Assembly: GCA_041392475.1 (NCBI GenBank)
Contig: JAWKLZ010000003.1
Location: 207,501 to 271,500, forward strand
Direction: 5' to 3'
DNA length: 64,000 nucleotides
From: Chitinophagales bacterium
GTDB lineage: Bacteria > Bacteroidota > Bacteroidia > Chitinophagales > UBA2359
Below, in pieces: positions 46,131-54,728 of the stretch. Made by a program: the position numbers and the translations under genes. Numbering within the stretch: the stretch's first letter is position 1; each line of letters starts with the position of its first letter. The notes below the pieces were generated by a model, which saw only the letters and a program-made list of their open reading frames with translations, made no database searches and was not told the DNA's origin.

Positions 46131-47364
46131 AAAGGTTGATGACTTGGTCGTTTCGGTCAATCAAAAGGTCGATTTGTGTACCTTTTTCGCTTTTAGTTCC
46201 CTTTTTGTAGAAAGCAGAAGATTGGGAATAGACACCCGAAATGCCCAAGGCTTTTTTGATAGCCGCTAAGTTTTTGAGGCATAGATTCTCGAAAGCGTAG
46301 CCACTCCAAGTTTTGTAGGTCTGTGTTTGACTCAATCGTTGCCAAACACCTGTTTCTTCTTGCAGGTTGTCTTCCATAAATTGGAGGTAAAACAAAGAAT
46401 ATTCATCTGTCAAACGGTAGAGTTTTTCCTTTTTCTTTTTGCCGAAAGGATGGTAAAAAGAGATAAATCCAGAGTGGTACAATTCTTCCAGTACTTTGGT
46501 CAGCCCTCCACCATTCGAGAGTTTGCTGATATCGACAATTTGATTGCGGGTCAATCCTTGTCGTTTGGTCGCCAAAGCCCGAATGACCGCAATGTGTTTT
46601 TCGGCATTGGCAAACAAAGAGGGATACAAACGTGGAAATTCATTTCGGAGCAAGCCATCTTTGGAAAAGCAAATTTGCTCAATGTTTTGAATCGCACTTT
46701 TACCCACTTCAATTTCCTTCAAATAATGCGGAATTCCTCCAATTGCCATGTAGAGCTGAACGATTTGGTAGCGGTTGAAATTGTGGTGACGGCTTTGGAG
46801 GTAGGCTTCTGTGTCAGATAGGTTAAAAGGCTCTAAATAAATGCGTTGGGTGATACGGTTGTAGAGTCCTCCTGTGTTGTTGACCACTTTTTGTATCATC
46901 CAAGAAGCGGCCGAACCACATATTACAACTACAATATTTTGGCGTGATGCCCAACTGTTCCAAAAGAAACCCAAAGCTCGGAGGAAGCCTGATTTTGGAG
47001 TAGATAACCACGGTAGTTCATCAAAAAAAACAACTTGTTTTTCGGATTTGGTTTTTTGTTGGAGTTCGAGGTATTGAATCAGGAGGATAAAGGCTTCCAT
47101 CCAATTTGCAGGTGTTTTGACAGGGAGCAAATTTTTGGAGGCTTTGGTGAGTTCAAATACAAAGTTGAGTAGCTGTTCTTCTTTTGGAGCTTTCAGTGCG
47201 CCTGTCACTTCAAAATCAATGTGACCTTCATAAACCGAACGAATCAAAAAGGTTTTACCTACCCGCCTTCTGCCTATTACGGCTATCATTTCAGGCTCAT
47301 TGGAGGTTAAAGCTTTTTGCAGTTTTCGCTTTTCTTGTTCTCTACCGAATAGTGCTGTTTGCAT
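45925..47364 (-). CDS. AAA ATPase with C-terminal DUF234-type nuclease-like domain
   Basis: 479 residues. Walker A 'VIGRRRVGKTFLIRSVYEGH', Walker B 'VVFFDELPWLSTPKSGFLRA', sensor region 'VVVICGSAASWMIQKVVNNT', a winged helix near 300 ('GLTRNQIVDISKLSNGGGLT') and a C-terminal region with 'GTQIDLLIDRNDQVINLCEI' then 'KFYNTEF', the D...E-x-K of the DUF234 PD-(D/E)xK-like fold. These archaeal-type ATPases are common, multi-copy and of unknown role. Divergent from a second AAA gene with a 222-bp shared control region; its 3' end is duplicated at 49032. Confidence 0.9.
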   Translation of the reverse strand: MQTALFGREQEKRKLQKALTSNEPEMIAVIGRRRVGKTFLIRSVYEGHIDFEVTGALKAPKEEQLLNFVFELTKASKNLLPVKTPANWMEAFILLIQYLELQQKTKSEKQVVFFDELPWLSTPKSGFLRALGFFWNSWASRQNIVVVICGSAASWMIQKVVNNTGGLYNRITQRIYLEPFNLSDTEAYLQSRHHNFNRYQIVQLYMAIGGIPHYLKEIEVGKSAIQNIEQICFSKDGLLRNEFPRLYPSLFANAEKHIAVIRALATKRQGLTRNQIVDISKLSNGGGLTKVLEELYHSGFISFYHPFGKKKKEKLYRLTDEYSLFYLQFMEDNLQEETGVWQRLSQTQTYKTWSGYAFENLCLKNLAAIKKALGISGVYSQSSAFYKKGTKSEKGTQIDLLIDRNDQVINLCEIKFYNTEFTLTKDYAAALRNKMGVFQASTKTNKQLFWTLITTFGLKHNQHSLGLIQNVLTVDDLFG

Positions 47365-47383
47365 ATAATTGGTTTGATAGGTT

Positions 47384-47551
47384 GCTGAATCTATGTAAAA
47401 ATAGGTAAATTTAGCAGCTTATCCAAAAAATAGGTCGCTGAATGTATGATTTTGGAGGTAGATTCAGCGACTTATTTTCGTTTATTGAAGCAAAATCCAG
47501 AATTACCCTTGTATTTCTAAAGGTTGAGTAGAGAATTACCCTTGTGTTTCT
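47384..47551. promoter_or_regulatory. Repeat-rich control region between two divergent ATPase genes
   Basis: Contains gctgaatctatg at 47384, an inverted pair aaaataggtcgctgaatgta / tagattcagcgacttatttt (47427-47446 and 47459-47478, 18 of 20 matching), and a direct repeat agaattacccttgtatttct / agaattacccttgtgtttct at 47499 and 47532, 33 bp apart (three helical turns). The geometry suggests operator sites or a small hairpin element. Confidence 0.5.
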
Positions 47552-47586
47552 CAAACTTAATACGTATTTTTGTCAAAAAGCAAAAT

Positions 47587-48906
47587 ATGCAGCGAAATAT
47601 TACCTCCAAATTGCTAGCTTGGAAAAACCAGTACAATCGAAAACCCTTGATTGTAAGAGGTGCTCGACAAGTTGGAAAATCTTGGTCCATTAGTGCCTTT
47701 GGCAAGGAATTTTTTGAAGGACAAGTCCATATTATCAATTTGGAGAAAAGAGTGGATTGGCATTCTATTTTTGAGAAGAATTTAGATGTGGTCAGAATTT
47801 TGGGTGAATTGGAAATTGCGCTCAATACTCGTATTGAAGTGGGCAGAGATTTGCTCTTTTTGGACGAAATCCAAGCCTGTCCAAAAGCCATTAGTGCTTT
47901 GCGTTATTTTTATGAGCAAATTCCAGACTTGCATATTATTGCAGCAGGTTCGCTTTTGGAGTTTGCATTGGAGGACATTCCTTTTCCTGTGGGTAGGGCT
48001 CAGATGATGAACATGTACCCGATGAGTTTTGCGGAATTTTTGAAGGCAACGGGCAAAGAACGCCTTGCAGAGATTGTAGAAAACCCACCTGTGGAGCAAG
48101 CCGAATTTGCCCACAATTTGCTGCAAAAAGAATTGAAGCAGTATTTTTTCATTGGAGGAATGCCCGAATGTGTGCAAACTTTTGTCCATACTGGAAAAAT
48201 GGCAGATGTTCAACAGGTTCAGACAGATTTGATTGAGACTTATCGACAAGATTTTTCTAAATATGCTCCTTTTTCAGACAAGCGTTGTTTGAATGATGTG
48301 CTGTTTTCGGTGGCGGGAAATGTGGGGCAACAAATCAAATATACTCGTTTATCGGAGAGTTTTTCAGGCACAACGAATAAAAAGGCATTTGACTTATTGA
48401 CAACTGCCCGAGTGATTCACAAGGTTCGAGCTACTTCACCTGCGGGTTTGCCATTGGCGGCAAATGTTTCGGAGAAAAAGTTCAAAGCTATTTTGTTGGA
48501 TATTGGCTTGCTTGCTCGTTTGAGTGGGCTATCGCTTGCGGTTGAGTATCGCAAGAATCAATTGTTGACGATGTTCAAAGGTGCGCTTGCAGAGCAGTTT
48601 GTAGGACAAGAATTGTTGGCGAATGGACAGGAGGGGTTGTTTTATTGGGCGAGAGATGCCAAAAGCAGCAATGCAGAAATTGATTATTTGATGGCGAAGG
48701 AGGGAAAGATTGTTCCTATTGAAGTGAAAAACAGTGCGGTAGGTCGCTTGCGAAGTCTCCATTTATTGTTGAAAGAATATCCCAATTGTGAAGAGGGAAT
48801 TATTTTTTCGGATGCTCGTTTTGGAGAGATACGGGAGCAGAGGTTGAAGTTTTTGCCTTTGTATTTTGTGGGAGCGAGCGGTGGGGAGGGTTTGAACAAG
48901 AACTGA
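47587..48906 (+). CDS. AAA_14/DUF4143 ATPase
   Basis: 439 residues from the Met at 47587 (MQRNITSKLLAWKNQYNRKP); the longer frame would extend into the repeats. Walker A 'LIVRGARQVGKSWSISAFGK', Walker B 'DLLFLDEIQACPKAISALRY', sensor 'LHIIAAGSLLEFALEDIPFP', then 'VGRAQMMNMYPMSFAEFLKA'. The DUF4143 C-terminal part has 'NAEIDYLMAKEGKIVPIEVK' with the D...E-x-K nuclease-like signature. Family members are frequent in accessory regions; function unknown. Tail ends 'FVGASGGEGLNKN'. Confidence 0.9.
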   Translation: MQRNITSKLLAWKNQYNRKPLIVRGARQVGKSWSISAFGKEFFEGQVHIINLEKRVDWHSIFEKNLDVVRILGELEIALNTRIEVGRDLLFLDEIQACPKAISALRYFYEQIPDLHIIAAGSLLEFALEDIPFPVGRAQMMNMYPMSFAEFLKATGKERLAEIVENPPVEQAEFAHNLLQKELKQYFFIGGMPECVQTFVHTGKMADVQQVQTDLIETYRQDFSKYAPFSDKRCLNDVLFSVAGNVGQQIKYTRLSESFSGTTNKKAFDLLTTARVIHKVRATSPAGLPLAANVSEKKFKAILLDIGLLARLSGLSLAVEYRKNQLLTMFKGALAEQFVGQELLANGQEGLFYWARDAKSSNAEIDYLMAKEGKIVPIEVKNSAVGRLRSLHLLLKEYPNCEEGIIFSDARFGEIREQRLKFLPLYFVGASGGEGLNKN

Positions 48907-48911
48907 AAGAT

Positions 48912-49215
48912 GAAAAGGAACTTACTCGCTTGACGCATCAACGGTGGATCCAAAATACATTGCAGAAAAGTTCTTTTACATCTAAGAGTTCCCCGATTCG
49001 ACCATTGGGGCAGGCTATGTTCTCGAACATTCACCCAAACAAATCATCCACCCCCAACACATTCTGAATCAGGCCCAAACTATGCTGATTGTGCTTCAAT
49101 CCAAAAGTGGTAATCAATGCCCAAAAGAGTTGTTTCTTGGTTTTGGAGCTTTCTTGGAAGATACCAATTTAGTTTTGCATTGGCAATGCAATCGCATAGT
49201 CTTTGGTGAGCGAAA
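48912..49215 (-). pseudogene. Remnant of a second DUF234 ATPase 3' end (right direct repeat)
   Basis: 49032-49215 is 80-85 percent identical to the 3' end of the ATPase gene at 45925 ('caaacaaatcatccaccccc', 'aacacattctgaatcaggcc', 'aaactatgctgattgtgctt'). 48912-48990 matches the sequence just behind that gene. About 60 codons survive with frameshifts; nothing upstream of them remains. Confidence 0.8.
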
Positions 49216-49302
49216 ACCAATAGATTATTTTATCGTAGAAGAAACCATAAAAACAATTGCATACACACTATAATTAAGACCATCAACCCATTTTTGTAAT
49301 AT

Positions 49303-51300
49303 ATGAGTAACTCAATCCATGATTCTAAAAAATCCACTTCTTCAATACTCCAAGAAAAGAAAAATCATCTCCTTCAATTATTGAATGTCGTTCAATCCGA
49401 AATTTCGAGTGACCCTCAGACAGCTTATGTGTCTATTCAACAGGCGTTTAGTTTAGCAAAAGAATTGAAGGATCAAGAAAGCTTAGCGACTTTATACAGA
49501 CAACGAGCCAAATATTTTCAATTGATTGGCAATTACGTCAATACTGCAAAAGACTTAGAGAAGGCAAAATCGATTTATGAGCAACTCAACAATCAGGAGG
49601 GAATTGTGGATTCAGTGAATAGTTTTGCTGTTTTAGAGTATTTCAAAGGCAACTTTCAAGAAGCACTGAGTTTTATTGAGGATGCGCTTAGGTTGAGCAA
49701 AAAAATCCATCATGAACAAGGTATTGGGAACAGTTTCAATTTATTAGGTTCAATACTCAAGGAGCAGGGTAAATATGATGAGGCGTTGAAGTATTTTTTT
49801 GAAGGTTTGGAGATAGTTGAAAAATTTGAAACCCCTGAACTTGCTGGACATTTTTACAACAACATCGGCATTATTTATTCCATCCAGGGAAACCGCCAAA
49901 AAGCGCTGCATTTTTTGCACAAGGGCTTGGAAAAACGAAAAGAATATGGCAGCAAATTGCACATAGCAGGAAGCCTTACCAATATTGGATCTGTCTATGC
50001 ACATTTGAAGGATTATAATCGAGCTTTGCAGTATTTTCAGCAAGTATTGGACATCTACCAAAGCCTTGTTCCCGAATCCGAACAGGAAGCTCTTGGGCTT
50101 ACCAATATGTCAATGATATACAGTAAAACAAATGAATTTGAAAAAGCACTGGAATACAGTCATAAAGCATTGGTGATTCGGCAAAAATTGGGTGTCAAAA
50201 CAAATGAGATATTCACCCTCAATAACCTTGCTATCCTGTATATTGATATGGGGCGGTATGAAGAAGCATTGAAGTATGTAATTGAATCCGAGAAATTTGC
50301 GATTGAAAAAGAATTGAATTCTTCATTGGTGATGATTTACCAAATATTTACACAATGTTATGAAGGTTTGAAAGAATTTGAAAAAGCGGTCATATACTAC
50401 AAGAAACTATTGGAGGTGAAAGACCAACAATACAATGAAGACAAGGCAAACTCTATCGCAAAGCTACAAGTGACTTATGAAACGGCTCAAAAAGAGAAGG
50501 AAATCGAACTGCAAAAGTTGGCTTTGGAGAAAAAAGAATTGGCTTTGGAGCGTAAACGAGATGTTGAAAAAATGAATGTTCAACTGGAAAAAATGGTGGA
50601 ACAACGCACCCAAGAACTGAGTATTCAAAACAAGCAGTTGAAGCAATACGCCTATATCGTTGCCCATGACCTCAAAGAACCTTTGTGCAATCTCAGTGGA
50701 GTAGCCAGACTACTGAATGAAAGCTATCGCCATCAATTAGAGCCTGTTGCACAGAATTTTTTGGCGCACATTGAACAAAGCACTACGTATATGAATAGAC
50801 TTTTGGAAGATTTGTTGGTCTATGCAATGCTCAACAAAGAAGTATTGTTATCTATAGAAGTGACTTCAATGAACGAGGCAATGCAAGAGGTAGAGGAGAT
50901 TTTGAGTGAAAAAATAAAAATGAGCGAGGCTAAAATTATTTTGGGTAATATGCCACAAAAATTGAAAATAGCCAAGCGGCATTTGGTTTTGTTACTTCAA
51001 AACATCTTGAGTAATGCCCTGCAATTCAATCGAAAAAACGTGGCAACGCTTATACGAATCACCAAAACTATTGGAAACCACTACTACCGTTTTGAAATCA
51101 AAGACAATGGAATCGGTATAGAACCCGAAAATCAACAAAAAATTTTCAATATTTTCCACCGACTTGACAAAGAAAACTATGAAGGCACAGGAATTGGATT
51201 GGCAATTTGCGAAAAAATCGTCCAATTGTATGGTGGTGAAATTGGTGTAAAAAGCACTATCAATCAGGGGAGCACATTCTATTTTACTTTGCCTCGGTGA
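49303..51300 (+). CDS. TPR sensor histidine kinase (cytoplasmic)
   Basis: 665 residues. Residues 20-400 hold about eight TPR units ('YDEALKYFFEGLEIVEKFET', 'NRALQYFQQVLDIYQSLVPE', 'FEKALEYSHKALVIRQKLGV'). A long coiled coil (400-445, 'EKEIELQKLALEKKELALER') leads to the HisKA helix 'AYIVAHDLKEPLCNLSGVAR' with His455. The HATPase domain has 'LLQNILSNALQFNRKN', 'EIKDNGIGIEPENQQKIFNI' and 'GTGIGLAICEKIVQLYGGEI'. No receiver or membrane segment. The cognate response regulator is not in the neighbourhood, so it is an orphan kinase. Confidence 0.92.
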   Translation: MSNSIHDSKKSTSSILQEKKNHLLQLLNVVQSEISSDPQTAYVSIQQAFSLAKELKDQESLATLYRQRAKYFQLIGNYVNTAKDLEKAKSIYEQLNNQEGIVDSVNSFAVLEYFKGNFQEALSFIEDALRLSKKIHHEQGIGNSFNLLGSILKEQGKYDEALKYFFEGLEIVEKFETPELAGHFYNNIGIIYSIQGNRQKALHFLHKGLEKRKEYGSKLHIAGSLTNIGSVYAHLKDYNRALQYFQQVLDIYQSLVPESEQEALGLTNMSMIYSKTNEFEKALEYSHKALVIRQKLGVKTNEIFTLNNLAILYIDMGRYEEALKYVIESEKFAIEKELNSSLVMIYQIFTQCYEGLKEFEKAVIYYKKLLEVKDQQYNEDKANSIAKLQVTYETAQKEKEIELQKLALEKKELALERKRDVEKMNVQLEKMVEQRTQELSIQNKQLKQYAYIVAHDLKEPLCNLSGVARLLNESYRHQLEPVAQNFLAHIEQSTTYMNRLLEDLLVYAMLNKEVLLSIEVTSMNEAMQEVEEILSEKIKMSEAKIILGNMPQKLKIAKRHLVLLLQNILSNALQFNRKNVATLIRITKTIGNHYYRFEIKDNGIGIEPENQQKIFNIFHRLDKENYEGTGIGLAICEKIVQLYGGEIGVKSTINQGSTFYFTLPR

Positions 51301-51326
51301 TTTGTTGATTGAAGCCAGATTTTAGG

Positions 51327-51671
51327 CTAATTTTTTGCTCTAACACTTCCCATAAATACCTCTTTCATATCCCCCTTTGCTTCAAAACTCGCCACAAGAA
51401 GGTAAGGAGCAAGAAACATCATTCCTGCGAATGTTCCTATCAGTCCCAATATGAGTCCTTTGGGGGAGAAATGATGCCTCCATGCCAGCCATACTCCCGA
51501 GAGTACGAGATAGCTCGTAAAATCTAAATTGAACTGTCCTGACCAATTCATTGCTGCTATGTTGTCAAGAAAAACGGAGAATAAATCTATGCCGTGGTGA
51601 ATACCTACATAAATGGTATATACTCCGATGCTTAGAAAAAAAATAACCAAAAGTAATCGAAATGTTGACAT
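51327..51671 (-). CDS. Small three-helix membrane protein
   Basis: 114 residues with hydrophobic segments 'LLLVIFFLSIGVYTIYVGIH', 'FTSYLVLSGVWLAW' and 'GLILGLIGTFAGMMFLAPYL'. Unrecognised family; probably inner membrane. It ends 26 bp from the kinase gene stop and lies convergent to it. Confidence 0.7.
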   Translation of the reverse strand: MSTFRLLLVIFFLSIGVYTIYVGIHHGIDLFSVFLDNIAAMNWSGQFNLDFTSYLVLSGVWLAWRHHFSPKGLILGLIGTFAGMMFLAPYLLVASFEAKGDMKEVFMGSVRAKN

Positions 51672-51745
51672 AGTTCTTGCCCAAAAGGAATTTGAAAATA
51701 TCTTATTTTGGTAAAATTACTGTGATAAAGCACACAAAATTAACT

Positions 51746-52084
51746 TTAATCCTCCATCCAAAGACAGTCCTGAAAATCCGTGAACATGTGGAAAAGCAAC
51801 CCAATTGCAATTATTCTCAATTTGGGAAAAAATGCCATAACACAATAACCTGCAATTGCAGCGTAGGAATGTAAAAAATGAAATCCGATACTGCATCTTC
51901 TAGGGTCAAAAATTGGATCGGCTGCCAGATGATCTAAATCTACCAACATGGTTAAAATCATTATCCACCATGCTTTTTTCCATTCTTCCCTAAAAAATAT
52001 CCATGCAATAAGACCTGGAAAAAGAAAATGTAGGCTGTAATGGACAATTGGTTGTAAGATTTGAAGTAGTTCTATTGTTGTCAT
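51746..52084 (-). CDS. DUF6122-like membrane protein
   Basis: 112 residues, three to four hydrophobic segments. 'YSLHFLFPGLIAWIFFREEW', 'WWIMILTMLVDLDHLAADPI' and 'FDPRRCSIGFHFLHSYAAIA' match the family's conserved HLxxPG, DLDHLxAxPxFDPxRCSIGxHxLH and a final HMxTD (here HMFTDFQDC), as I remember it. The Asp/His clusters could bind a metal in the membrane. Function unknown. Confidence 0.82.
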   Translation of the reverse strand: MTTIELLQILQPIVHYSLHFLFPGLIAWIFFREEWKKAWWIMILTMLVDLDHLAADPIFDPRRCSIGFHFLHSYAAIAGYCVMAFFPKLRIIAIGLLFHMFTDFQDCLWMED

Positions 52085-52120
52085 TATTTCTATTTGATAA
52101 TAAGCAGTATGTCTTTAATC

Positions 52121-52138
52121 TTTCGTCCAAAGTCTAAA
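52121..52138. repeat. Solo end of the MITE family
   Basis: tttcgtccaaagtctaaa is identical to the right end of the 158-bp element at 29044-29201. No matching left end is seen within 300 bp, so this is a fragment or a deleted copy, 23 kb away from the complete one. Confidence 0.75.
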
Positions 52139-52151
52139 TAGTTTCATAGTT

Positions 52152-52529
52152 CTATTTTTTCGATAAAAAATGAGCCAACAGCAATCCGATACCTACGCCC
52201 CACAATATCCAAGTAGCACCGTAGAGTCTGATTTCGAGCGTTTCACCATACAGTTCTCCAAACCAAGCCAAGGCGATTGCATCTAAGAAAGTAGCACTAT
52301 AGGTCATGATTGCTGCGGGAACCAACAGCTCAGATGATTTGATTTTGGCGACCTTCATGGTGATGAAAATAAATAGGCAGGTAATTGGGAAAGCCAAAAC
52401 AAACATTCCTATCAAGTAGGGATTGTTGGCTGAAAAGACAGTTGCTCCCAACAATCGAATGGTCATGGCGGCTGCAAACCAAAAAATCGCTCCAAGTACA
52501 ACGAACAGTGGTGTCTGAGAATTTTTCAT
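52152..52529 (-). CDS. DUF5367-like four-helix membrane protein
   Basis: 125 residues with four hydrophobic segments ('TPLFVVLGAIFWFAAAMTIR', 'NPYLIGMFVLAFPITCLFIF', 'LLVPAAIMTYSATFLDAIAL', 'TWILWGVGIGLLLAHFLSKK'), matching the layout of DUF5367. The pattern DAxAxxWF...Y is retained. Located in the inner membrane, role unknown. It follows the TetR gene by about 100 bp on the same strand, so it may be its regulatory target (inference). Confidence 0.78.
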   Translation of the reverse strand: MKNSQTPLFVVLGAIFWFAAAMTIRLLGATVFSANNPYLIGMFVLAFPITCLFIFITMKVAKIKSSELLVPAAIMTYSATFLDAIALAWFGELYGETLEIRLYGATWILWGVGIGLLLAHFLSKK

Positions 52530-52629
52530 TTTTGTGATTTTATTTTAAACCTAAATTTTTCAAGCAAAAGCAAAATTGGTCAAATCACCTTGTTTATTTT
52601 AGACGTTGCCGTACATTCGAGAGGAAAGC

Positions 52630-53205
52630 TTACCTTTTAATACTGCCAACCATTTGTTTGATTTCTTTGAAATAGTTGGATAACCAACCGTAATTGAAGT
52701 TTTCTTCGGTCAATTGTAGGTAGAAATTTTCTGTAGTAAAATCCAAAACCGTGCTTGCCAAACCATTTTTGCCTTGTAGCCCAATATCTCTCGCCCATAC
52801 CCCCAAAAATGCGCTTCCCACTTGTTGGTTTGCCTTTTCCAAACACTCTTTGAAGATTTCAACCGATCTATTGACCCTCAATTGACGGCTAAAAAACAAG
52901 TCTTGCTTGAAGTCCAAAAGCACTTGAATCAGTTCTGGATCCACATTTTTGCACAAAGCTTCCCTTTCTGCCATGATTTTGGTTCTTTGAAGGTGATGGG
53001 CCAAAAGCAATTCTGTAAACACTTCAAGGTCTGCGAAATGGTGGTAAAAAGAAGATTTGCTTTTTTGTACTTTTCGGGCAATGACTTCTACCTTCAAACC
53101 TTTAGGCCCTTCTTTCGAAAATATACCATAGCCTGCCTCAATCCAAGGTTCTTTGATTTTGTTGGTCATGTGGCGTTTTTTTTGAACGGAATACATTTTA
53201 CCCAT
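52630..53205 (-). CDS. TetR/AcrR family transcriptional regulator
   Basis: 191 residues. The N-terminal HTH is 'EAGYGIFSKEGPKGLKVEVI' then 'ARKVQKSKSSFYHHFADLEV', with the family's F-Y-x-H-F. The rest is an all-helical ligand and dimer domain. The start overlaps the stop of the upstream regulator gene (taatg), so the two are translationally coupled, which supports the longer start (MGKMYSVQKKRHMTNK) over the inner Met. Ligand unknown. Likely controls itself and neighbouring membrane genes. Confidence 0.88.
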   Translation of the reverse strand: MGKMYSVQKKRHMTNKIKEPWIEAGYGIFSKEGPKGLKVEVIARKVQKSKSSFYHHFADLEVFTELLLAHHLQRTKIMAEREALCKNVDPELIQVLLDFKQDLFFSRQLRVNRSVEIFKECLEKANQQVGSAFLGVWARDIGLQGKNGLASTVLDFTTENFYLQLTEENFNYGWLSNYFKEIKQMVGSIKR

Positions 53206-53510
53206 TATCCCTTCACTTCCAACAACTTCTTCAACGCAAGGATATACTCTCCAAAAGCTATTCTTCCATGTTCTGTTGCCTTGTAGGAAGTGTTTGGGCG
53301 TTTTCCCACAAACTTCTTCTGCACCACAATGAACTGTTTGTTTTCGAGAGAAGCCGTGTGGCTTGCCAAATTGCCGTCAGTTACGCCCAATCTTTCCTTT
53401 AAAGCATTGAAATCCATCCATTCATGTACCAATAACAATGACATGATAGCGATTCTTACTCGACTGTCAAAAGCCTTGTCCATTTGATCAATAATATCTT
53501 TCATATACAA
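53205..53510 (-). CDS. Winged-helix regulator (HTH_34/MarR-like)
   Basis: 101 residues: 'AFDSRVRIAIMSLLLVHEWM', 'DFNALKERLGVTDGNLASHT', 'ASLENKQFIVVQKKFVGKRP', 'NTSYKATEHGRIAFGEYILA'. This is the compact winged helix 'transcriptional regulator, HTH_34' type, a single DNA-binding domain that dimerises. First gene of the regulator pair. Confidence 0.88.
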   Translation of the reverse strand: MYMKDIIDQMDKAFDSRVRIAIMSLLLVHEWMDFNALKERLGVTDGNLASHTASLENKQFIVVQKKFVGKRPNTSYKATEHGRIAFGEYILALKKLLEVKG

Positions 53511-53746
53511 AGATGAGTTTAAAAAGAAAATACTTTGAAATGTAAAGTTAAACTAAAATTGTGAAAATTCCTAATTTTTATTCCCCTCCGAAGATGTTAA
53601 AAATAGGAGCTACATGAGTTTACTTCAATCGTATCAAGAAACCAATAAACAGACACTAAATAAAGAATTAAAATGAAAAAACCACCTCTAAATCAGATTG
53701 TTGGAAGTTTCAATTTTTTGCCATTACTAATCAGCTAATTACCGTC

Positions 53747-54682
53747 CTATGTCATTTGTATGAACTGTTGTATCAATGCCACCAAAGTCTGGGGTGCATC
53801 CTCTTGGCAGAAATGTCCTACATTGTCCAAAGTGACGATGGGACCATTTGGAAACAAACGCTTGAAATCGTCCATCACTACTGCAGGAGGCATGGCTTTG
53901 TCTTCCAATCCTTCGGCAAGCATTGCAGGAATCGCCCTTACTTTGGAGAGGTTGCCCGTTTTGATACCTGCAACGGCGTAATCTTTGATACGATTCAAGG
54001 CAGCATCTAAAGGAAATTCAATGGCGGCAATCGTTTCTTCGGGCGTTGCGAAGGGTAGAGAATAGGCTCGAATCCAATCAGGTGTGACGGCTGCGGAATT
54101 GGTAAAATTGAGTTTCTTCATGTTGCTCAAAACATGGTTGCCCAAATGTTTCATGATTTCGTAGTACGTGCCATCATTGTATGTTTTCAGAACCCATTGA
54201 AACCACTGTGAATCCTGCAATTTGGAAATCTGTTTTTCAGGCTTTGGTATATCTCTCACTGCAGTCCCGTAGCCAAACATCGTATTCATCAAACACAGTC
54301 TTTTGACCCGTTCGGGATGTCGAATCGTGCAAGCTCCTGCAATCGGACCACCCCAATCTTGGCAGACGATGGTGATGTTTTGGAGATCCAAATGGTCTAT
54401 CAAAGCAGCTAAATTTTCGACATGGGTTTGGAAGTTGTATTTGCCATCAGTAGGGGTTTCGCTTTTGCCATAGCCCATATAGTCTGGCGCAATGACTCTG
54501 TGGGTTTTGGAAAGAGGAGGAATGAAATTTCGGTAGATATAACTCCAAGTAGGTTGTCCGTGAAGGCACAAAATGGGTTCGCCTTCGCCCTCGTCAACGT
54601 AGTGCATCTTGAAGCCCAAACCTTCAAAGAAGTGGGGAGCGAAGGGGAAAGTACCGTTGAATGTTTCGTTTGCAGGAATCAT
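53747..54682 (-). CDS. Haloalkane dehalogenase-like alpha/beta hydrolase
   Basis: 311 residues. Nucleophile Asp109 sits in 'IVCQDWGGPIAGA' with the halide-binding Trp next to it; the oxyanion loop is 'CLHGQPTWSYIYR'; acid and base lie in 'GLEDKAMPP' and 'NVGHFCQED'. The D-W pair and HGxPTWSY loop resemble haloalkane dehalogenases of the DhlA/HLD-I branch, where the loop residue is usually Glu or Asn; here it is Gln, so halide binding may differ. Epoxide hydrolases share this fold but have other loop residues. Cytoplasmic, no signal peptide. It would convert a haloalkane or related ester; substrate unknown. Confidence 0.85.
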   Translation of the reverse strand: MIPANETFNGTFPFAPHFFEGLGFKMHYVDEGEGEPILCLHGQPTWSYIYRNFIPPLSKTHRVIAPDYMGYGKSETPTDGKYNFQTHVENLAALIDHLDLQNITIVCQDWGGPIAGACTIRHPERVKRLCLMNTMFGYGTAVRDIPKPEKQISKLQDSQWFQWVLKTYNDGTYYEIMKHLGNHVLSNMKKLNFTNSAAVTPDWIRAYSLPFATPEETIAAIEFPLDAALNRIKDYAVAGIKTGNLSKVRAIPAMLAEGLEDKAMPPAVVMDDFKRLFPNGPIVTLDNVGHFCQEDAPQTLVALIQQFIQMT

Positions 54683-54728
54683 TGTGTAGGATATTTTGAT
54701 GACGGGTGATTATAAAATTCGCTGATAA

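Noticed and set aside
48912..49215. Functional short gene behind the DUF4143 ATPase
   Set aside because: It is a decayed copy of the 3' end of the other ATPase with frameshifts and no start.
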